Positions 25,386-33,451 of a stretch of 64,000 bases of DNA are shown one piece after another. Each line of letters opens with the position of its first letter. Position 1 is the first letter of the stretch. The notes under the pieces are model-generated. The model saw nothing but the letters and a program-made list of their open reading frames with translations. It did not search any database and was not told the origin of the DNA. The translations under genes were made by a program, and so were the position numbers. Origin of the DNA: CAWDVK01 sp963805715 (lineage in GTDB: Bacteria; Actinomycetota; Actinomycetes; Streptosporangiales; Streptosporangiaceae); assembly GCA_963805715.1 (NCBI GenBank), contig CAWDVK010000013.1, positions 186,001-250,000 on the forward strand. Reading direction: 5' to 3'.

Positions 25386-26147
25386 CTAGGCCGGCAGCTG
25401 GCTGGCCGTCTTGAACAGATCGGACGGCGCGCGCCCGGACAGGCGCCGGCACTCACGGACAAGGTGGGCGTGATCGGCATAGCCGGCCTCAGCGGCCACG
25501 GCGGCCAGGCTGGAGCCCGCAGCCGCCAGGCGCTGGGCCCGGCGGAACCGCAGGACGCGCTCCAGCATCTTGGGGCCGTAGCCCACCGCGGCGCAGCACC
25601 GCCGGTGCAGCCGGCGCTCGCCTGCCCCCAGGGCCCGTGCGGCCTCGCGGACGACCCGCGCGGACTCGGGCCCACGCTGCAGCCAGTCAACCAGCGAGCT
25701 CACCACCGGGTCAGCGGGGCGGGCTATCGCGGCGCGCGCTTCGACGGCGGCAGCCAGCGCTGCCGCCGCGGCGCGCACGTCCGGTGCCCGCTGCACGCGC
25801 TCTTGCAGGGCGTCCGCCGCCGGTCGTCCCCACAGGTCGGCCAGGGTCACCCGCTGATCAAGCAGTTCCGACGCCGGCGGGCCCAGGAAGCCCGGCGCCC
25901 GGCCCGGCCGGAACCGCAGGCCGGCGAACATCGTGCCGGGCCGCCAGGGCACCGGCACCGGTCCGGTGTCCGGGCCGGCCACGAACAGCGATGATCCATC
26001 CCAGATGACGTCGATGCAGGCGTCGGGCAGAACCAGGGCGTCGCGGGGATCCGCGGGGTCGGGCACTGCTGCCCACAGGCACGCAACGTCAGCAGCGAGC
26101 CGGGCCCCGGCACTCCATTCGCGGTAAGCAGACGGGCCATCATCCAC
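25386..26147 (-). CDS. AraC-family transcriptional regulator
   Basis: About 253 aa from the likely GTG at 26147. An N-terminal sensing domain of the DUF6597 type is suggested by VLPDACIDVIWDGSSLFVAG and AGLRFRPGRAPGFLG. The C-terminal double helix-turn-helix reads ALGAGERRLHRRCCAAVGYG followed by AAEAGYADHAHLVRECRRLS, then G-R-A-P-S, the AraC signature. It is followed 10 bp later by the toroid-fold gene, its probable target or partner. The exact start is uncertain because the frame is open further upstream. Confidence 0.88.
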   Translation of the reverse strand: MDDGPSAYREWSAGARLAADVACLWAAVPDPADPRDALVLPDACIDVIWDGSSLFVAGPDTGPVPVPWRPGTMFAGLRFRPGRAPGFLGPPASELLDQRVTLADLWGRPAADALQERVQRAPDVRAAAAALAAAVEARAAIARPADPVVSSLVDWLQRGPESARVVREAARALGAGERRLHRRCCAAVGYGPKMLERVLRFRRAQRLAAAGSSLAAVAAEAGYADHAHLVRECRRLSGRAPSDLFKTASQLPA

Positions 26148-26313
26148 CAGAGAACTGTGCCACGCCCCGCTGACAGAACGCGGCGCCGGGAGCGGTGCGG
26201 AGCCGCGCAGGCCCGTCGGCTGCCCCGCCCGTGACTGCCGTCCAGTGCATGCCCGGCCGGGCATCCGGGCTTCCTGCCGTGCTGGCCAGAGTCATCGCCG
26301 CGGCGCCCGATGA

Positions 26314-26739
26314 TCAGTTGGCCTCGGCACGTTCCTTGAGAGCCTCGTTGACGCCCTGGAAGCTGGCCTCGGTGCTCGCGAAAGCCCTGCCGGAGAACGC
26401 CACCATGGCGCCGCTGAAGCTCTCGCTCTGGACCAGCCGGGTGCCGGTGCCCACCGGGCTCAGGGTGAAGCTGTGCTCGCCCGTCATGATGCCCGGCAGG
26501 CTGGAGGACCACCGCAGCTCGGCACCGGGCTCGGCAGCGACGATCCTGGGCTTGATAGTCATCATCCGGCCGCTGGCCGGATGGGCGCTGCGCAGCCTGA
26601 TCCTCTTCCCGGCGATCACGTCGCCGGACGCCTCACGGAACAGCGGGTTCCACTCCCGGTAGCGACTCAGGTCGGTGAGGATCGCCCACACCGCCATCGG
26701 CGAGGCGTCGATGTAAATGGTCGCGCTCACGGTCTTCAC
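26314..26739 (-). CDS. SRPBCC (START-like) family protein
   Basis: About 141 aa. VSATIYIDASPMAVWAILTD followed by YREWNPLFREASG is the N-terminal strand and helix-grip entry of the polyketide-cyclase/dehydrase SRPBCC fold. RLVQSESFSGAMV and a long C-terminal helix complete it. It binds a hydrophobic ligand of unknown identity. GTG 26739 has the ribosome site GGAGGCAGGA. It stands alone between regulators. Confidence 0.85.
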   Translation of the reverse strand: MKTVSATIYIDASPMAVWAILTDLSRYREWNPLFREASGDVIAGKRIRLRSAHPASGRMMTIKPRIVAAEPGAELRWSSSLPGIMTGEHSFTLSPVGTGTRLVQSESFSGAMVAFSGRAFASTEASFQGVNEALKERAEAN

Positions 26740-26832
26740 AGCTGTCCTGCCTCCCGGCTCGGTTACCGGCGACACCGCGCCGGGCAGCGCGGCGCTTTCT
26801 TGCTGGCCTGCCGTTATCCCGGCGGATGCAGG

Positions 26833-27555
26833 CTACGGGTGCGGACGCGCCCGCGGGGCGGCGGGGGCCGGGGGATCGGCGTAGCCGTGAGCGTAGGCGT
26901 AGCGCGTGGCCTGTGCCCGGTCCCGGGACCCGGTCTTGGCGAAGATCCGGTTGACGTGCGTCTTGACCGTGGCCTCGCTGACGAACAGGATCCGCGCGAT
27001 CGCGCGGTTGGACTCGCCGGCCGCGATCAGGCGCAGCACCTCCGATTCGCGCGGGGTCAGGCGGCCCGCGTCCTGCTCGGCCTGCTCGGCCCGCAGCATC
27101 GAGCCGCGCCGGGTCACGCCCAGGATCCACATGCCGGCGATGGCGGCTGCGTAGCCGAACAAGTCCCCGGTCGACGCGCCGGTGGCCAGCGCGGCGGCGA
27201 GGAAGGCCGCCAGCGTCTCCGTGCTGATGCCCAGGGACAGATCAGCGCGCAGGTGCTCGCCTGCGCTGAAGGTCACGATGCAGCAGACCGCGATGGCCGC
27301 GCTGTTGGGCGACAGCCCCGTGAGCGCGCCGCCGGCTGCACCGAGGACGATCAGGTCGGCCACTCGCAGCCGGTAGCTGCGCTCAGCGAGCATCCAGGTG
27401 ATCCAGCCGATGGCCGCGATCACGAGCGTGACCGCGATCGCCAGGCCGCGGCTCCCGGCTGTCCACGGATGCGGCTGGGCAAAGCACACCGCGACCAGCG
27501 CGACCGCCACGACAGCGGCCCGGAACAGGTACATCGCATGAGACACGTCCGCCAT
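26833..27555 (-). CDS. Membrane-anchored LuxR regulator, apparent kinase/regulator fusion
   Basis: About 240 aa. Residues 8-160 contain five or six hydrophobic helices of the kind found at the N terminus of NarL-class sensor kinases, ending GSMLRAEQAEQ. In such kinases this sequence leads into the HisKA_3 dimerisation helix. Instead it continues directly as DAGRLTPRESEVLRLIAAGE, then FVSEATVKTHVNRIFAKTG, a complete LuxR/NarL DNA-binding domain. Phosphotransfer, ATPase and receiver domains are all absent. The simplest reading is an in-frame deletion that joined an adjacent kinase and regulator gene. ATG 27555 is one of several possible starts. Confidence 0.75.
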   Translation of the reverse strand: MADVSHAMYLFRAAVVAVALVAVCFAQPHPWTAGSRGLAIAVTLVIAAIGWITWMLAERSYRLRVADLIVLGAAGGALTGLSPNSAAIAVCCIVTFSAGEHLRADLSLGISTETLAAFLAAALATGASTGDLFGYAAAIAGMWILGVTRRGSMLRAEQAEQDAGRLTPRESEVLRLIAAGESNRAIARILFVSEATVKTHVNRIFAKTGSRDRAQATRYAYAHGYADPPAPAAPRARPHP

Positions 27556-27858
27556 CCGGGCGGGCAGTGCCTGGTCCTGGCGGCTCGCGGCCAGCTTGCG
27601 TCCGACGAGAAAGAGGAACACGCACTCTCCTGGCAGGCCGGGCGGGAGCAGCGTTCCTGCCGGTAATTCCGGACGGCCGGTACCACGGTATCTGGCAGCC
27701 CGGGCCGGCGGCCAGGCTGATCTCACGGCGACGTCGCTGTCTCCACCCGGCCTCCACCCGGGATCAAGCCGCGGGCCGGCGCGCGTGTCCCGCGGCGGCG
27801 CCTAGCGTGGCAGCCGTCAGCTCACCCGCCCGTCAGGCTGTCTCATTCAGGAGATCCC

Positions 27859-28413
27859 GTGCCCGCCAGCGTCTGGATTCTCAACCTCGTCATCCTCGCC
27901 GTGGTGCTGTCGGCCGACCTCGGCCGGCGCAAGGTCACCCCGATGCGGCTGCTGCGCCCGGTGATCGCCGCCGCCGTCATCATCCCGTTCTTCTTCAAAG
28001 GCGCTGCCTCCTCCGGGAGCGGCCTGGCGCTGGAGATCGCGGGCGCGGCCGCGGGGCTGGCCCTCGGCGTCCTGGCCGCCACGGCGATCAGCGTTGGCCA
28101 CGACGGCCAGGCCGGCCGCGCCATCTCGCGCGCGGCACTGCCGTATGCCGCCGTCTGGGTCGCCGTCACGGCCGGCCGCATCTACTTCACCTACGGCGCC
28201 AGCCACGTGTTCGGCGCCCAGCTCGGCAGCTGGATGGCGGCTAACCAGGTCACCGTGGGCGCCCTCACTGACAGCCTCATCTTCCTGTCCCTGGCCATGC
28301 TGCTCGGCCGCACCGGGATCCTGGCCGCCAAGGCCAGGGCGGCGACAGCCAGGGCCGCAGGGGCCGGGGCTCCCGCCGAGCGTGCGGACGCGACCGCGGT
28401 CAGCCCCGAGTGA
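27859..28413 (+). CDS. Integral membrane protein, CcdC/DUF1453-like
   Basis: 184 aa, mostly hydrophobic, with about five membrane helices (for example SVWILNLVILAVVLSADLG and LRPVIAAAVIIPFFF). The R-R-x-x-P-x-R-L-L-R-P pattern after the first helix is like DUF1453/CcdC proteins. The GTG start follows AGGAGA. It is divergent from the LuxR fusion, a common arrangement for two-component genes and their membrane target. The C-terminal tail is Ala-rich and disordered. Confidence 0.65.
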   Translation: MPASVWILNLVILAVVLSADLGRRKVTPMRLLRPVIAAAVIIPFFFKGAASSGSGLALEIAGAAAGLALGVLAATAISVGHDGQAGRAISRAALPYAAVWVAVTAGRIYFTYGASHVFGAQLGSWMAANQVTVGALTDSLIFLSLAMLLGRTGILAAKARAATARAAGAGAPAERADATAVSPE

Positions 28414-28440
28414 CCGCCCGGCCCGGAGGAGGTGATAGCG

Positions 28441-28497
28441 ATGATCTACCTGATCACGAAGCTCATCAGGCGGCTGAAGCGCCAGGGCGGCAGCTGA
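28441..28497 (+). CDS. 18-residue cationic peptide
   Basis: ATG 28441 is preceded by GGAGGAGGTGA, one of the best ribosome sites in the window, with optimal spacing. It encodes MIYLITKLIRRLKRQGGS, an amphipathic basic helix. It starts 27 bp after the preceding membrane-protein stop and would be cotranscribed. No family is recognised. It could be a membrane-associating micropeptide. Confidence 0.45.
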   Translation: MIYLITKLIRRLKRQGGS

Positions 28498-28636
28498 GGG
28501 CCGGACTCCGCAGCCGCCGTTGCGATCCGCCCGGATCGGTGGTCCACCATGCAGGGGCGGGCACGACGGCGGCCGGGCTGCGCGCCGTGCTAAGCCGCTG
28601 GACCGTTCGTGCTGCGCCGAGCCTGGCTGGCTAGCG

Positions 28637-28999
28637 CTAGCCCTTGACGTAGGCGAGCTTCTCGGTGACCTTGCCGTCCGCGACGGTGATGACATCGACG
28701 CCGCGGACGTGGCCGCCGTCCCAGTCATAGCGCCAGCGCTGCACGATGCGAGATCCCGCCGTGAACGAGTCCTCGACGGTGAAGCGGCTCAAGCGGTCGT
28801 CGAAGATCGGCTTCCAGGCCGCGGCGATGGCCGCGTGGCCGACGAAGCGCTGCCCGTCCGGGCCGGGCGAGGTCGACTCGAACACGCAGTCGTCACTGGT
28901 CAGGGCCAGCGCCGCGGGGAGGTCGTGGTCGTTCCACGCCGCGTTGAACCGGCCGACGACGGCGGCCGGCTCAACGGCGGCCTGGCTGATGCTGCTCAT
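28637..28999 (-). CDS. SnoaL-like (NTF2-fold) protein
   Basis: 120 aa with the cone-shaped NTF2 fold pattern: VVGRFNAAWNDHDLPAALAL, FVGHAAIAAAWKPIFDD, IVQRWRYDWDGGHVRGVDVI and a closing VTEKLAYVKG. It probably binds or transforms a small molecule. The substrate is unknown. Its ATG overlaps the stop of the upstream DUF1059 gene (ATGA), so the two are translationally coupled. Confidence 0.88.
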   Translation of the reverse strand: MSSISQAAVEPAAVVGRFNAAWNDHDLPAALALTSDDCVFESTSPGPDGQRFVGHAAIAAAWKPIFDDRLSRFTVEDSFTAGSRIVQRWRYDWDGGHVRGVDVITVADGKVTEKLAYVKG

Positions 29000-29190
29000 G
29001 CCAGGGCAGGCTCGGCTGCTTGCAGCGCGCCGCGGAGCATCTCCCGCAGTTCCGGGGTGTCCTGGTGGCCGTGCCTGGTGACAGCGTGCGCCGCCGCGGC
29101 GTCGAGGACCTCGTCCTCGGTGCCGGCGATGGTGAGCGTGCAGCCGATGTCGTTGGGCACTGCGCGGCAGTCGATCATCTTGCGGGCCAT
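28996..29190 (-). CDS. DUF1059 small protein
   Basis: 64 aa: MARKMIDCRAVPNDIGCTLT followed by GTEDEVLDAAAAHAVTRHGH matches the DUF1059 family (conserved CR, H-x3-x-HG). GAGGGAGG lies just upstream of ATG 29190. It is coupled with the SnoaL-like gene. The role is unknown; such proteins often accompany small detoxification operons. Confidence 0.85.
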   Translation of the reverse strand: MARKMIDCRAVPNDIGCTLTIAGTEDEVLDAAAAHAVTRHGHQDTPELREMLRGALQAAEPALA

Positions 29191-29251
29191 GATGGCCTCC
29201 CTCGGGTTGAGCCGGGGCTGGTCCCCGGCTGCGGTGTGACCTGTCGGTGAG

Positions 29252-29424
29252 TCAGCGGCCGTAATTACCCGCGCCGAACCAGTCGACGGTGACCGCGGGC
29301 TCGTCGCCGGCAACCCGGGCGTGGTGGCCGGCCGGCAGCGCTGTCACGTCTCCGGGGCCGGCGACGAACACGGCGCCGTCATCCATCCGGATCGCCAGCT
29401 GCCCGCTGACGTGGTTCTCCAGTA
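29252..29424 (-). pseudogene. Cupin-domain C-terminal remnant
   Basis: VSGQLAIRMDDGAVFVAGPG followed by GDEPAVTVDWFGAGNYG is the second half of a small cupin protein. The usual first cupin motif (the G-X5-HXH metal ligands) is missing. The frame could be read from 29503 as an 83-aa protein, but that start lies inside the TetR gene and crosses its operator region, so a truncated relic is preferred. Deletion probably placed the TetR promoter against the cupin fragment. Confidence 0.55.
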
Positions 29425-29468
29425 GACTTACTAACCAATAGGTCAAAGTCTGACTTACTGATAGGTCA
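29425..29468. promoter_or_regulatory. Two operator-like repeats upstream of TetR gene
   Basis: Two related sites, GACTTACTaaccaATAGGTCA (29425-29445) and GACTTACTgATAGGTCA (29452-29468), each an imperfect inverted repeat GACYTAYT...ATARGTC. They lie 26-69 bases before the TetR start, a typical place for autoregulation. Confidence 0.65.
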
Positions 29469-29493
29469 GTGGTCAAGGGCTGCGGAGGATTAG

Positions 29494-30135
29494 ATGGCGG
29501 CACGGCGCGGGCCGGACGATGCGGGCACGGCAGCCAGGATCCTGGACGTTGCCGAGGGACTGGTCCAGGTCCGCGGCTTCAACGGCTTCAGCTATGCCGA
29601 CATCGCGGCCGAGCTGCAGATCACTAAGGCCGCCCTGCACTACCATTTCGCCACCAAGGCCGATCTCGGCGAGGCGCTCATCGCCCGGTATGCCGCGCGG
29701 TTCGCCGAGGCCCTCTCGGCGGCCGGATCCGCTGGCGCAGCCGCCAGCGCAAGGCTGGCCGCCTACGCGGATGTCTACCTGCGCGTGCTGAGCGACCGCA
29801 AGATGTGCCTGTGCGGCATGCTCGCGGCCGAGTACCAGACCCTCCCGCGGCCCATGCAGGACGCCGTGATCGGTTTCTTCGACCAGAACGAGAGCTGGCT
29901 GGAGCAGGTCCTGGAACTGGGCCGGGAAGACGGCACCCTGGAGTTCGCCGGCTCCGCCCGCGACACCGCCCGCATGATCGTGGCCAGCCTGGAAGGAGCC
30001 ATGCTCGTCGCCCGCCCGTACGGCGACATCGCGCGGTTCCAGGCCGCCTCGGCAAATCTGCTGGCTGGCCTGGCGCCCTCCGGCGGCCAGGCCGGGCCGG
30101 CCGGGCCGCTCCTGGCTGCTTCCCAGCCCGCCTGA
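29494..30135 (+). CDS. TetR-family transcriptional regulator
   Basis: 213 aa. The N-terminal helix-turn-helix reads ILDVAEGLVQVRGFNGFSYA, then ITKAALHYHFATKADLGEAL. The C-terminal ligand domain includes RKMCLCGMLAAEYQTLPRPM and FFDQNESWLEQVL, found in a TetR subgroup that controls small oxidoreductase or efflux genes. The ATG has GGAGGAT upstream. Probable binding sites lie just before it. The originally divergent cupin gene is truncated, so the remaining target is unclear. Confidence 0.93.
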   Translation: MAARRGPDDAGTAARILDVAEGLVQVRGFNGFSYADIAAELQITKAALHYHFATKADLGEALIARYAARFAEALSAAGSAGAAASARLAAYADVYLRVLSDRKMCLCGMLAAEYQTLPRPMQDAVIGFFDQNESWLEQVLELGREDGTLEFAGSARDTARMIVASLEGAMLVARPYGDIARFQAASANLLAGLAPSGGQAGPAGPLLAASQPA

Positions 30136-30184
30136 CGGCACGATTCCGCCCGGCGCGCAGCGTCGCCCCGATCATCCGAGCCGG

Positions 30185-30190
30185 TACCGT
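30185..30190 (+). promoter_or_regulatory. Putative -10 element of glnE (leaderless)
   Basis: TACCGT six bases before GTG 30197, without a ribosome site between. Confidence 0.45.
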
Positions 30191-30196
30191 GCAGGG

Positions 30197-33100
30197 GTGA
30201 GCATGCCGCGCGGGACGCTGGCCGGGCAACTGGCGGCGCTGGGCTTCGCCGACACCGGACGGGCCCAGCGGCTGCTCTTCGAGGAACTCGGGCTCGACGC
30301 GGAGGGGGCCGACGTGCCGCTGGTCGAGGCGCTGGCCGCGGCCGCTGATCCGGACCTGGCCCTGGCCAGCCTGGCCAGGATGGCGCCCGGCCCGGCGCTG
30401 CGTGCCGCCCTGCATGACGATCTGCACCTGCGCGACCGGCTGATCAGCGTGCTCGGCGTCAGCGCGGCGCTGGGTGATCACCTGGCCCGGCATCGTGACG
30501 ACTGGCAGCTGCTCGCCGGCCCGGAGGCGCTGGCCCGCCCGTCGGGCCCCCGGCTGCGGGCCGAGCTGCTGGCCGCTGTCGGCGCAGGCACCGATTCGGG
30601 AGCAGAAGCCGGCCAGGCGGCGATCCGCGCCGCGGCAGCGGCCGGCCCCGGCGCTGGCGGGGCCAACGGCGCGGGCTCGGCCGCCGACAGGGGCGGCCCG
30701 GAGGCGCCGGTGGCAGACCGGGAGCGGCTGGGCGGGCGGGACCCGGCGACGCAGCTGCGGACCGCCTACCGGCGGCGGCTGCTGCGGCTGGCGGCCAGGG
30801 ACCTGACCGGAGCCGAGCCCATCGAGGCGGTGATGGCCGAGCTGGCCGACCTGGCCACCGCGGCGCTGGAGGGCGCGCTCGCCATTGCGCGGGCCGACCT
30901 TCCGGCCGGCCCGGTCGGCCCGGCGGCCTGCCGCCTGGCGGTGATCGCCATGGGCAAGTGCGGCGGCCGGGAGCTGAACTACGCCAGCGACGTCGACGTG
31001 ATCTTCGTGGCCGAGCCGGCCTCGGCGGACGAGGATGAGTCGGCGGCGCTGCGCACGGCCACCATGCTGGCCAGCGGCATGATCCGGGTCTGCTCGCATG
31101 CCGCGCCGGAAGGCGCCCTGTTCCCGGTCGACCCGAATCTGCGGCCGGAGGGCCGCAGCGGCCCGCTGGTGCGGACGCTGGCCAGTCACGTGGCCTACTA
31201 CGAGCGGTGGGCGAAGACGTGGGAGTTCCAGGCCCTGCTGAAGGCACGGCCGGCCGCCGGCGACAGCGAGCTCGGGGCTGCTTACGTGGCGGCGCTGGAG
31301 CCGATGGTGTGGCAGGCGGCCCAGCGCGATGACTTCGTGACCGACGTGCAGGCCATGCGGCGCCGGGTCATCGGCAGCCTGCCGCCCGATGAGGCGGGCC
31401 GGGAGCTGAAGCTCGGGCCCGGCGGCCTGCGGGACATCGAGTTCGCGGTGCAGCTGCTTCAGCTGGTGCACGGCCGGGCCGATCCGGCCCTGCGCGTGCC
31501 CAGCACGCTGGAGGCGCTGGCCGCGCTGGCCGCCGGCGGGTACGTGGGGCGGGCTGATGCAGCCAGCCTGGGCGCCGCCTACCGCTTCCTGCGCGGCGTC
31601 GAGCACCTGCTGCAGCTGCGCCAGCTGCGGCGCACGCACATGCTGCCGGAGGACCCGGCGGTGCTTCGCCAGCTGGGCCGGGCGCTGCCGCGGATGCGGC
31701 TCGGCAGTGACGCCGCGGCAGCGGCCGCGGGGCCCGACGGTGCCGCGGCCGGCCTGGCGGGCTCCGCGCCCGGCCCGGGCAGGGCCTGGACTGGCGCGGG
31801 CAGCGTACTGGCGGGCAGCAGTGCCAGGACTGGCGTCGGCCCTGGCCGGCCAGACCCGGCGGATGAGTTCACCGCCCGCTGGCGGCGGCACGCCAGCCAG
31901 GTCAGGCAGCTGCACGAGAAGCTGTTCTACCGGCCGCTGCTGGGTGCCGTCGCGCAGCTGCCCGGCACCGCCGTCCGGCTTACTCCGGCCGCGGCGGCTG
32001 AGCGGCTGGAAGCACTCGGCTATATCGACCCGGCCGGGGCGCTGCGGCACATCGAGGTCCTCAGCTCCGGCGTGTCCAGGAAGGCGGCCATCCAGCGCAC
32101 CCTGCTGCCGGTGCTGCTCGGCTGGTTCGCCGACGCACCGCAGCCGGATGCGGGGCTGCTTGCCTTCCGGCAGGTCAGCGAGGCTCTCGGCGGCTCGCCG
32201 TGGTACCTGCGGCTGCTGCGTGACAACATGATCGTGGCGCAGCGGATGGCCAGGGTGCTGGCCTCCAGCCGGTACGCGACCGGCCTGCTGCTGCGCGCGC
32301 CGGAAGCCGTCGCGATGCTCGGCAGCGATGCCGAGCTCGCTCCGGTTCCGCTCGGCGGGCTGCGCGCCGAGGCGATGGCCGCCGTCGGCCGGCACGACGA
32401 CCTGACCGACGCGGTGCGGGCCGTCCTGGCGATCCGGCGCCGGGAGCTGCTGCGCACGGCGATGGCGGACGTGCTGAATCTCGCCGGTGCCGAGGACGTC
32501 GGCGCGGCGCTGACCACCGTGGCTGTGGTGACGATCGAGGCGGCGCTGCAGGCCGTGATGCGGGACTTCGAGCGGCGCAGCGGCCCGCTGCCGACCAGGC
32601 TCGCGGTGATCGCCATGGGCAGGCTGGGCGGTCAGGAGATGGGCTACGCGAGCGACGCGGACGTGCTGTTCGTGCACGACCCGCGGCCGGGAGCCGGCGA
32701 GGAGGCGGCAACCCGCGCTGCGCACGCGGTGGCCGAGGAGCTGCGCGCCGTGCTGGGCCAGCCGGGAGCCGATCCGGTCCTCCATCTGGACGCAGGCCTG
32801 CGGCCCGAGGGACGGCAGGGGCCGCTCGTTCGCACCCTTGCCTCCTATCGCGCCTACTACCGGCGGTGGTCGTTGCCGTGGGAGGCGCAGGCGCTGCTGC
32901 GGGCCCGGCCGGCCGCCGGGGACCGCGAGCTGGGGGAGGCGTTCCTGGCCATCGCGGACGAGTTCAGGCACCCGGCCGGGGGAATCGACGAGGCTTCCGT
33001 TCGGGAAATAAGGCGGATTAAGGCGCGGATGGAGGCCGAGCGGATGCCGCGGGGCATCGAGCCCGCCCTGCACCTGAAGTTTGGCCCCGGCGGTCTGACG

Positions 33101-33451
33101 GACGTGGAGTGGGTGGTCCAGCTGCTGCAGCTCCGGCATGCCGGCGCGATGCCGGAGCTGCGCACGACGCGCACGCTCGGCGCGCTGGGGGCCGCGGTGG
33201 GGGCCGGGCTGATGAGCGCGGCTGACGGTGATGCCCTCACCGCCGCCTGGCTGCTCGCCACCCGGATCAGGGATGCCGTCATGCTGGCCAGGGGCCGCGC
33301 CTCGGACACCCTGCCGACCGCGGTCCCCGAGCTGTCCGCCGTCGCCCGGCTGCTCGGCTACCCGCCTGACGGCTATCAGGAACTGGCCGAGGACTGGCGG
33401 CGGGCCGCCCGGCGGGCCAGGGCCGTGATGGAGCGGCTGTTCTACGGCTGA
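30197..33451 (+). CDS. glnE: Bifunctional glutamine synthetase adenylyltransferase/deadenylase
   Basis: 1084 aa with the duplicated nucleotidyltransferase layout of GlnE. The first (deadenylylase) half has MGKCGGRELNYASDVDVIFV at ~252 and the second (adenylylase) half MGRLGGQEMGYASDADVLFV at ~806. Each has its GDxD-like metal site and a following helical GlnD-UR domain (LKLGPGGLRDIEFAVQLLQL and LKFGPGGLTDVEWVVQLLQL). It adenylylates or deadenylylates GlnA1 Tyr402 according to nitrogen status. An Ala/Gly-rich insert of ~55 residues at 510-560 is a species-specific linker. It lies between glnA2 and glnA1, as in mycobacteria. Confidence 0.97.
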   Translation: MSMPRGTLAGQLAALGFADTGRAQRLLFEELGLDAEGADVPLVEALAAAADPDLALASLARMAPGPALRAALHDDLHLRDRLISVLGVSAALGDHLARHRDDWQLLAGPEALARPSGPRLRAELLAAVGAGTDSGAEAGQAAIRAAAAAGPGAGGANGAGSAADRGGPEAPVADRERLGGRDPATQLRTAYRRRLLRLAARDLTGAEPIEAVMAELADLATAALEGALAIARADLPAGPVGPAACRLAVIAMGKCGGRELNYASDVDVIFVAEPASADEDESAALRTATMLASGMIRVCSHAAPEGALFPVDPNLRPEGRSGPLVRTLASHVAYYERWAKTWEFQALLKARPAAGDSELGAAYVAALEPMVWQAAQRDDFVTDVQAMRRRVIGSLPPDEAGRELKLGPGGLRDIEFAVQLLQLVHGRADPALRVPSTLEALAALAAGGYVGRADAASLGAAYRFLRGVEHLLQLRQLRRTHMLPEDPAVLRQLGRALPRMRLGSDAAAAAAGPDGAAAGLAGSAPGPGRAWTGAGSVLAGSSARTGVGPGRPDPADEFTARWRRHASQVRQLHEKLFYRPLLGAVAQLPGTAVRLTPAAAAERLEALGYIDPAGALRHIEVLSSGVSRKAAIQRTLLPVLLGWFADAPQPDAGLLAFRQVSEALGGSPWYLRLLRDNMIVAQRMARVLASSRYATGLLLRAPEAVAMLGSDAELAPVPLGGLRAEAMAAVGRHDDLTDAVRAVLAIRRRELLRTAMADVLNLAGAEDVGAALTTVAVVTIEAALQAVMRDFERRSGPLPTRLAVIAMGRLGGQEMGYASDADVLFVHDPRPGAGEEAATRAAHAVAEELRAVLGQPGADPVLHLDAGLRPEGRQGPLVRTLASYRAYYRRWSLPWEAQALLRARPAAGDRELGEAFLAIADEFRHPAGGIDEASVREIRRIKARMEAERMPRGIEPALHLKFGPGGLTDVEWVVQLLQLRHAGAMPELRTTRTLGALGAAVGAGLMSAADGDALTAAWLLATRIRDAVMLARGRASDTLPTAVPELSAVARLLGYPPDGYQELAEDWRRAARRARAVMERLFYG

